Below are positions 5,709 to 9,544 of a stretch of 9,544 nucleotides of DNA, in pieces (within the stretch, counting starts at the first letter, position 1; each line of letters begins with the position of its first letter). The DNA is taken from positions 1 to 9,544 of the forward strand of contig JAIRUB010000151.1 in the NCBI GenBank assembly GCA_031254635.1, written 5' to 3'. This DNA comes from Prevotellaceae bacterium. Its GTDB lineage: Bacteria > Bacteroidota > Bacteroidia > Bacteroidales > UBA932. Below the pieces are notes generated by a model. It was not told the DNA's origin, searched no databases, and worked only from the letters and a program-made list of their open reading frames with translations. Both the position numbers and the translations under genes were made by a program.

Positions 5709-5741
5709 TAAATACGGTTGACATAAAAATTATTAAAAAGT

Positions 5742-6149
5742 ATGTCAAAAAGTCAGAGAACGATGATTCGGTACAGTAATTGTTTTAAAGAGAAAGTAGT
5801 TCAAGAAGTTTCTGGTGGCAACAGTATTTCATCGGTATGTCGTCGTTACGACATAAAAAATATGTCTGTTGTTTCTAAGTGGCTCAAGCAGTTTGGGCGT
5901 AATGAGTTGTTAAATACGGAAATACGAGTAAAGATGCGTAGTGAAGATGACAAAATCAAGCAGTTAGGGGCTGAGAACAAACGGTTGAAGATAGCCTTGG
6001 CAGATGCCACCTTAGCTAAGGATGTATTGGAAACATTGATAGATGTTGTAGATGAACACTATCTGACGGATGTAAAAAAAATTGGACAAGGGTTATATCT
6101 CGATAAGTATGATCGAAGAAAACCATTGTTACGAAAACGCAATGGCTGA
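5742..6149 (+). pseudogene. IS3-family transposase OrfA with scrambled C-terminus
   Basis: Encodes 135 residues. Residues 8-50 form the OrfA helix-turn-helix (YSNCFKEKVVQEV, then SVCRRYDI and VVSKWLKQFG), which binds the IS ends. Residues 68-100 are a heptad-rich coiled coil (IKQLGAENKRLKIALADATL and on) used for multimerisation. LIDVVDEHYLTDVKK (99-113) is the usual OrfA end of Bacteroidota members. From residue 114 (about 6081) the reading is out of frame with orfB sequence, so the last 22 residues (ending RRKPLLRKRNG) are an artefact of the deletion junction. An A8 run at 6074-6081 recalls the slippery site of IS3 elements, but the orfB remnant is in the +1 frame, so ordinary -1 slippage would not join them. 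The start ATG at 5742 matches the family. Confidence 0.8.
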
Positions 6150-6315
6150 ATGTGTCAACGGTATTCTCAAGGATGAATATTTGTTAGACCGTACATTTAA
6201 TGGCATTGCTCATGCACAAAAAGCATGCAGGGAAGCAGTTTTGTTGTACAATACCCGCCGCCCACATTGGTCGTTGAAGTTTAAAACTACTGAGCAGATG
6301 CATAATACAGCTTAA
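6082..6315 (+). pseudogene. IS3-family transposase OrfB, C-terminal remnant
   Basis: About 77 codons remain of a catalytic transposase normally near 280-300 residues. The visible part is ISISMIEENHCYENAMAE, CVNGILKDEYLLDRTF and LLYNTRRPHWSLKFKTTEQM. This is the final DDE segment, with the catalytic Glu at codon 23 (GAA, 6148-6150) and the Y-N-x-x-R-P-H-x-S-L block common to IS3/IS150 OrfB. Both upstream Asp residues and roughly 200 residues are missing. There is no proper start: 6082 is a TTG directly after an in-frame TAA (6073-6075) and an A-run. The remnant overlaps the orfA reading frame by 68 bases. Confidence 0.82.
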
Positions 6316-6336
6316 ACACAGTGGCCGAGAACAACT

Positions 6337-6364
6337 TTTTTGACCTTTTAAAAGAGGTCAAAAA
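6337..6364. terminator. Hairpin after orfB remnant, possible bidirectional terminator or IS end
   Basis: TTTTTGACCT (6337-6346) and AGGTCAAAAA (6355-6364) are exact inverted copies around an 8-base loop. A-tracts and T-tracts make the stem symmetrical, so it could act on both strands. It might instead belong to the IS right terminus; the sequence alone does not decide. Confidence 0.4.
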
Positions 6365-6390
6365 GTTATTTTTCGTCCGAAGTTAAAAAT

Positions 6391-6417
6391 AAGATAAAGT
6401 AAAAATTTATTTATCTT
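6391..6417 (-). terminator. Candidate AT-rich terminator after priA
   Basis: On the minus strand AAGATAAA, an 11-base loop, TTTATCTT, followed by ATTTTT. It begins about 10 bases past the priA stop codon. The stem is AT only and therefore weak, but position and the following T-run fit the end of the prs-priA transcript. Confidence 0.4.
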
Positions 6418-6427
6418 TTACCTTTGA

Positions 6428-8689
6428 TTATTGCGGATCCACATCGGCTACTATATCTAGGCCGCTCCAGCCTTGGCGGGCGCGCAACTGAACAAATTGC
6501 CGAAACAGAAAATTCTTCAACTCCTGTAAATTCTCTTTGGCATTACTACGCACCCAAAAAGCTAAGATGTATTTATTCTGCACTCGGTGTACCACTGGCT
6601 GAAAGGGACCAAACAAATGTGCGCCCAAGACCGAATGTGTTTCCTGCTTAAAAACTGTCACTACCTGTTGTAAGACATCTTCATTTCTATGCTTGAAATA
6701 AAGCGCTATCAAACGTGAGTATGGTGGGAAAGCAAACTCTTTACGGTCGGTCAATTGCTGATGAAAAAAGGAGGAAAAATCGTGCTGCTGTACGAAATGA
6801 AGAATTTGATTTTTTGGTTGAGCTGTTTGTATAATCACCTGTCCGGTTTTATCCTTGCGACCTGCGCGACCACCTACTTGTGTCAACAAATGAAAGCTGC
6901 GTTCATGCGCCCTGAAATCGGGGAAATTCAATAAATTATCAGCATTTAAAATACCCACCAAGCTTACTCGTGAAAAATCTAAACCCTTTGTCACCATTTG
7001 TGTTCCTATCAATACATCTTTCTTCCCTGCTTCGAAATCACCGATAATGCGCTGGTAAGCATTTTTTGCACGGGCGGTATCTAAATCCAAGCGAGCCAAG
7101 CGGGCTGCCGGAAAAAGCTGCTGCACCTCTTCTTCTATTTTTTCCGTGCCGAAACCCTTGGTCTGCACGTTAGAGCTGCCGCAGTCGGCACAAGTTCCAC
7201 GCAAATGTTTGGAATAACCGCAATAGTGGCATACCAAACTGTTGGTGTGCTTGTGGTAAGTGAGGCTCACGCTACATTGCTTGCACTGCGGAATATAGCC
7301 GCAATCGCCGCATTGTACAAAGGGTGCAAAGCCACGGCGATTTTGAAACAAGATGATTTGTTCTTTTCTTCCCAAGGCTTCGGCAATAGCATTAACTAAG
7401 GGTTGGGAAAACATTCCCTGCATTTGCTTTTTTTTCTGCAAACGTATAGTGTCAAGCACTGTTATATTCGGCATCGTCACATCGTAATAGCGTTGTGAGA
7501 GCGTTGCGCAACCATATTTACCCGACTGCACGTTATAGTAAGTTTCCACAGATGGCGTTGCCGTTCCCAGCAGCACCTTGGCTTTCTGTTGGGCTGCCAA
7601 CACAATGGCAGCGTCTCGTGCATGGTAACGTGGCGCGGAACCTATCTGTTTGTAGCTGCTTTCATGTTCTTCATCAACAATGACCAGACCTAAATTATGA
7701 AAGGAAAGAAAGAGCGCCGAGCGTGTACCAACAATAATAGCAGGCCCATCGGCTTGTCGCAGGCTATTATAAATTTCTACCCGTTCCTCATCGCTGTAGC
7801 GTGAATGATATACGGCAACTGCATTACCGAACAACTGCTCCAATCGTGCAATCAACTGGGCTGTTAAGGCAATTTCAGGCACTAAGTACAATACCTGCTT
7901 GCCGAGTTGCAACTGCTCTGCCATTAGCTGTGTATACACTTCCGTTTTCCCTGAAGCCGTAACGCCGTGCAAAAGCACCACACCCTTATTTTTCCACGCT
8001 GCTTTTATAGCTTGATAAGCAGCTTCTTGCGCCGAGGATAATACAGGTAGCTGTTTACTTACTTCCGCTGAACGGTCTAAGCGGTTCACTTCGCATCGTA
8101 TTACTTCTAAAATATCTTTATCTACACAAGCTTTAAACGCCGCAGGCGAATGTGTTTGTAATAATCTTTTTGGAATCTCACAGAAAGCAGCTATAGGCAT
8201 ATCTGTTGTATTCTTTTGCAGGGTATCATTGAGCGCAAACGATAAGTAATCCATCAGTAGTGCTTCCTGCTTCTTGGCTCTCGACAGGCTTTGCAGGGCT
8301 TTTTGCAATTTTTCTTCGGTATTAACAGCCGGATGTAAATGTACAAATGTTTCGATGCGAGGTTTGTATTCGGTGCGCAATCCGTTCGGCAGAGCGGCGG
8401 CCATTACTTCCCCTAAGGTACACATATAATAGTTGGCCATCCACTCCCAGAAGCGCAGTTGTGCTGCATTTACTATCGGTTCATTATCAACCACCATTTT
8501 TACCGGCTTTATCTCAAAACCTGTCGGAGCCTCATCCGACAAAGATTGTACCAATGCCTGATAATGTTTGCGTCCTAAGTCAACCTGCACACGCATGCCT
8601 ACAGCAATCTTTTCCCCAAAATAAGGAGGTACGGCATACGTTAGCGCATGAGGGAGCGCTAAGGGAAAAATAACATGAGCATATTTCAT
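6428..8689 (-). CDS. priA: Primosomal protein N' (replication restart helicase PriA)
   Basis: Superfamily 2 3'-to-5' helicase that recognises stalled or repaired forks and reloads the replicative helicase. It has 753 residues, close to E. coli (732), and looks intact. The order is an N-terminal 3'-end-binding domain (about 1-105, with HALTYAVPP and RVQVDLGRKHYQALV), a winged-helix region (to about 205), Walker A GVTASGKT (242-249), motif Ia LVPEIALT (269-276), Walker B DEEH (339-342), motif III GTATPS (375-380), and zinc-binding Cys pairs C460/C463, C469/C472, C487/C490 and C500/C503. These are followed by KGFGTEKIEEEV (511-522), motif V IGTQMVTKGLDF (561-572) and motif VI QVGGRAGR (604-611). 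The C-terminal domain contains FAFPPYSRL and ends DVDPQ, as usual. The ATG at 8689 is one base after the prs stop, so translation is probably coupled. All eight zinc ligands and the helicase motifs are present. Confidence 0.97.
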   Translation of the reverse strand: MKYAHVIFPLALPHALTYAVPPYFGEKIAVGMRVQVDLGRKHYQALVQSLSDEAPTGFEIKPVKMVVDNEPIVNAAQLRFWEWMANYYMCTLGEVMAAALPNGLRTEYKPRIETFVHLHPAVNTEEKLQKALQSLSRAKKQEALLMDYLSFALNDTLQKNTTDMPIAAFCEIPKRLLQTHSPAAFKACVDKDILEVIRCEVNRLDRSAEVSKQLPVLSSAQEAAYQAIKAAWKNKGVVLLHGVTASGKTEVYTQLMAEQLQLGKQVLYLVPEIALTAQLIARLEQLFGNAVAVYHSRYSDEERVEIYNSLRQADGPAIIVGTRSALFLSFHNLGLVIVDEEHESSYKQIGSAPRYHARDAAIVLAAQQKAKVLLGTATPSVETYYNVQSGKYGCATLSQRYYDVTMPNITVLDTIRLQKKKQMQGMFSQPLVNAIAEALGRKEQIILFQNRRGFAPFVQCGDCGYIPQCKQCSVSLTYHKHTNSLVCHYCGYSKHLRGTCADCGSSNVQTKGFGTEKIEEEVQQLFPAARLARLDLDTARAKNAYQRIIGDFEAGKKDVLIGTQMVTKGLDFSRVSLVGILNADNLLNFPDFRAHERSFHLLTQVGGRAGRKDKTGQVIIQTAQPKNQILHFVQQHDFSSFFHQQLTDRKEFAFPPYSRLIALYFKHRNEDVLQQVVTVFKQETHSVLGAHLFGPFQPVVHRVQNKYILAFWVRSNAKENLQELKNFLFRQFVQLRARQGWSGLDIVADVDPQ

Positions 8690-8690
8690 G

Positions 8691-9544
8691 CTATATTACA
8701 AAATTAGCGCTAATTGATTGATAATTATACACTTTTTGAATAACATCGGCAAATAAATCGGCAATACTGAGTACTTTTATTTTGGTAGTATCAATATTCG
8801 GATATTTGCGCAAAGGAATAGTATCGGTAACGATTACCTCCTCAATACATGAACGTGCAATACGATCATAAGCAGGTCCCGCCAAGACCGGATGAGTAGC
8901 CATCACGCGAATACTCAATGCTCCTTTTTCCATGAGCATATCAGCCGCTTTACAAACAGTACCGGCTGTATCGACCATGTCGTCAAGAATCAAAATATTA
9001 CGACCTTCCACATCGCCGATGGCAGTTATAGTGCCTACCTCATTAGCTTTTTCGCGTGATTTATGGCAGATAATCATCGGACATTCGAGCAGGCGGGCAT
9101 AGGCGTTAGTACGTTTTGCGCTGCCCATGTCGGGTGCAACTACCGAAAGATTTTCTAAGTTCAAACTACGTGCGTAGGGTAAAAATACACTACTGGCATA
9201 AATGTGGTCAACAGGAAAATCAAAAAAACCTTGAATCTGGTCGGCGTGTAAGTCCATGGTCATTACTCTATCGCAGCCCGCAGCCGCTAAGAGATTAGCT
9301 ACCATTTTTGCTCCGATGGAAACACGCGGACGGTCTTTACGGTCTTGGCGCGCCCATCCGAAATATGGAATCACGGCGATTACCTTATAAGCCGAAGCAC
9401 GGCGCGCCGCATCAATCATCAACAGTAACTCAAACAAATTATCTACCGGTGGAAAGGTTGATTGAACAATGAATACCGTGTTCCCGCGAACACTTTCATT
9501 AAATGCGGGTTGAAATTCACCATAGCAAAAATCCGTAACCTGTG
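8691..9544 (-). CDS. prs: Ribose-phosphate pyrophosphokinase (PRPP synthetase), 5' end missing
   Basis: Makes PRPP from ribose 5-phosphate and ATP for purine, pyrimidine, NAD, His and Trp synthesis; cytoplasmic, usually hexameric. The frame is open from the right edge, and the first readable residues are QVTDFCYGEFQPAFNESVRG (compare the F-x-D-G-E...E-x-V-R-G block of the family), so only about 30-40 N-terminal residues lie outside. Visible motifs are FIVQSTFPPVDNLFELLLMI, YFGWARQDRKDRPRVSIGAK (the R-Q-D-R-K ATP-binding segment), DLHADQIQGFFDFPVDHIYA (PRPP/PP loop), a catalytic-loop KSREKANEV, and the ribose-phosphate loop LDDMVDTAGT, where A stands for the first G of the more common DTGGT. 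The C-terminus KVLSIADLFADVI is typical. The TAG stop is one base before priA. An internal ATG at 9437 is not the start, since conserved sequence continues upstream of it. Confidence 0.96.
   Translation of the reverse strand, partial: QVTDFCYGEFQPAFNESVRGNTVFIVQSTFPPVDNLFELLLMIDAARRASAYKVIAVIPYFGWARQDRKDRPRVSIGAKMVANLLAAAGCDRVMTMDLHADQIQGFFDFPVDHIYASSVFLPYARSLNLENLSVVAPDMGSAKRTNAYARLLECPMIICHKSREKANEVGTITAIGDVEGRNILILDDMVDTAGTVCKAADMLMEKGALSIRVMATHPVLAGPAYDRIARSCIEEVIVTDTIPLRKYPNIDTTKIKVLSIADLFADVIQKVYNYQSISANFVI

Larger units (their letters stand above)
5692..6366 (+). mobile_element. Internally deleted IS3-family insertion sequence (approximate bounds)
   Basis: About 0.67 kb remains of an element that is normally 1.2-1.5 kb. 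It retains a nearly whole orfA and the last quarter of orfB, with the two catalytic Asp residues of the DDE triad lost. The left bound is set at the palindrome at 5692 and the right bound at the hairpin ending near 6366. Only poorly matching terminal repeats could be aligned, and no target duplication was evident, so both edges are guesses. It cannot encode its own transposition; movement in trans would need intact ends. Confidence 0.7.

Noticed and set aside
5699..6380. Matching terminal inverted repeats and target duplication for the IS remnant
   Set aside because: The best alignment of TAAATACGGTTGACAT (left) with AAAATAACTTTTTGACCT (right, reversed) has too many mismatches and gaps to claim, and no flanking 3-4 bp duplicate stands out.
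7205..8673. Plus-strand ORFs of 62-108 codons
   Set aside because: They are antisense to the priA helicase core and N-terminal domain.

Overview
The window looks like a piece of a Bacteroidota chromosome, most likely Bacteroidales, about 44-46% GC by eye. The evidence is the Bacteroidota form of IleS (GIHH in place of HIGH), -7 promoter boxes of the form TAnnTTTG, mostly weak Shine-Dalgarno sequences, an IS3-type transposase of the Bacteroidota kind, and AT-rich intergenic stretches. No rRNA, tRNA, CRISPR array or prophage was seen.

Left part (1-2660). The 5' portion of ileS runs leftward out of the window. It is divergent from a PfkB-family (adenosine kinase-like) sugar/nucleoside kinase, which is followed by a CvpA-family membrane protein.

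Middle part (2661-5643, all on the minus strand). This is an apparent operon that starts at a good Bacteroidota promoter (5614-5643). In transcription order it holds a HicB-like antitoxin, a chimeric histidine kinase whose N-terminus is a truncated HicA toxin, xseA and xseB (both subunits of exonuclease VII), and a small two-helix membrane protein gene broken by an in-frame stop. The region carries several small palindromic or repeat insertions. Two lie inside the ATPase domain of the kinase, and one, flanked by 10-bp direct repeats, supplies the stop codon of xseB.

Right part (5690-9544). The remnant of an IS3-family insertion sequence keeps orfA and only the last quarter of orfB. Beyond it lie priA (primosomal helicase) and prs (PRPP synthetase, 5' end outside the window), which form a tight minus-strand pair with one base between them.

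Most genes are housekeeping: translation, nucleotide metabolism, repair and replication restart. I found no convincing undescribed system. The notable content is genome remodelling between priA and cvpA: a toxin-kinase fusion, palindrome-driven changes in a kinase ATP site, a short repeat with apparent target duplication, and an internally deleted IS. All family assignments come from reading motifs; no database search was possible.
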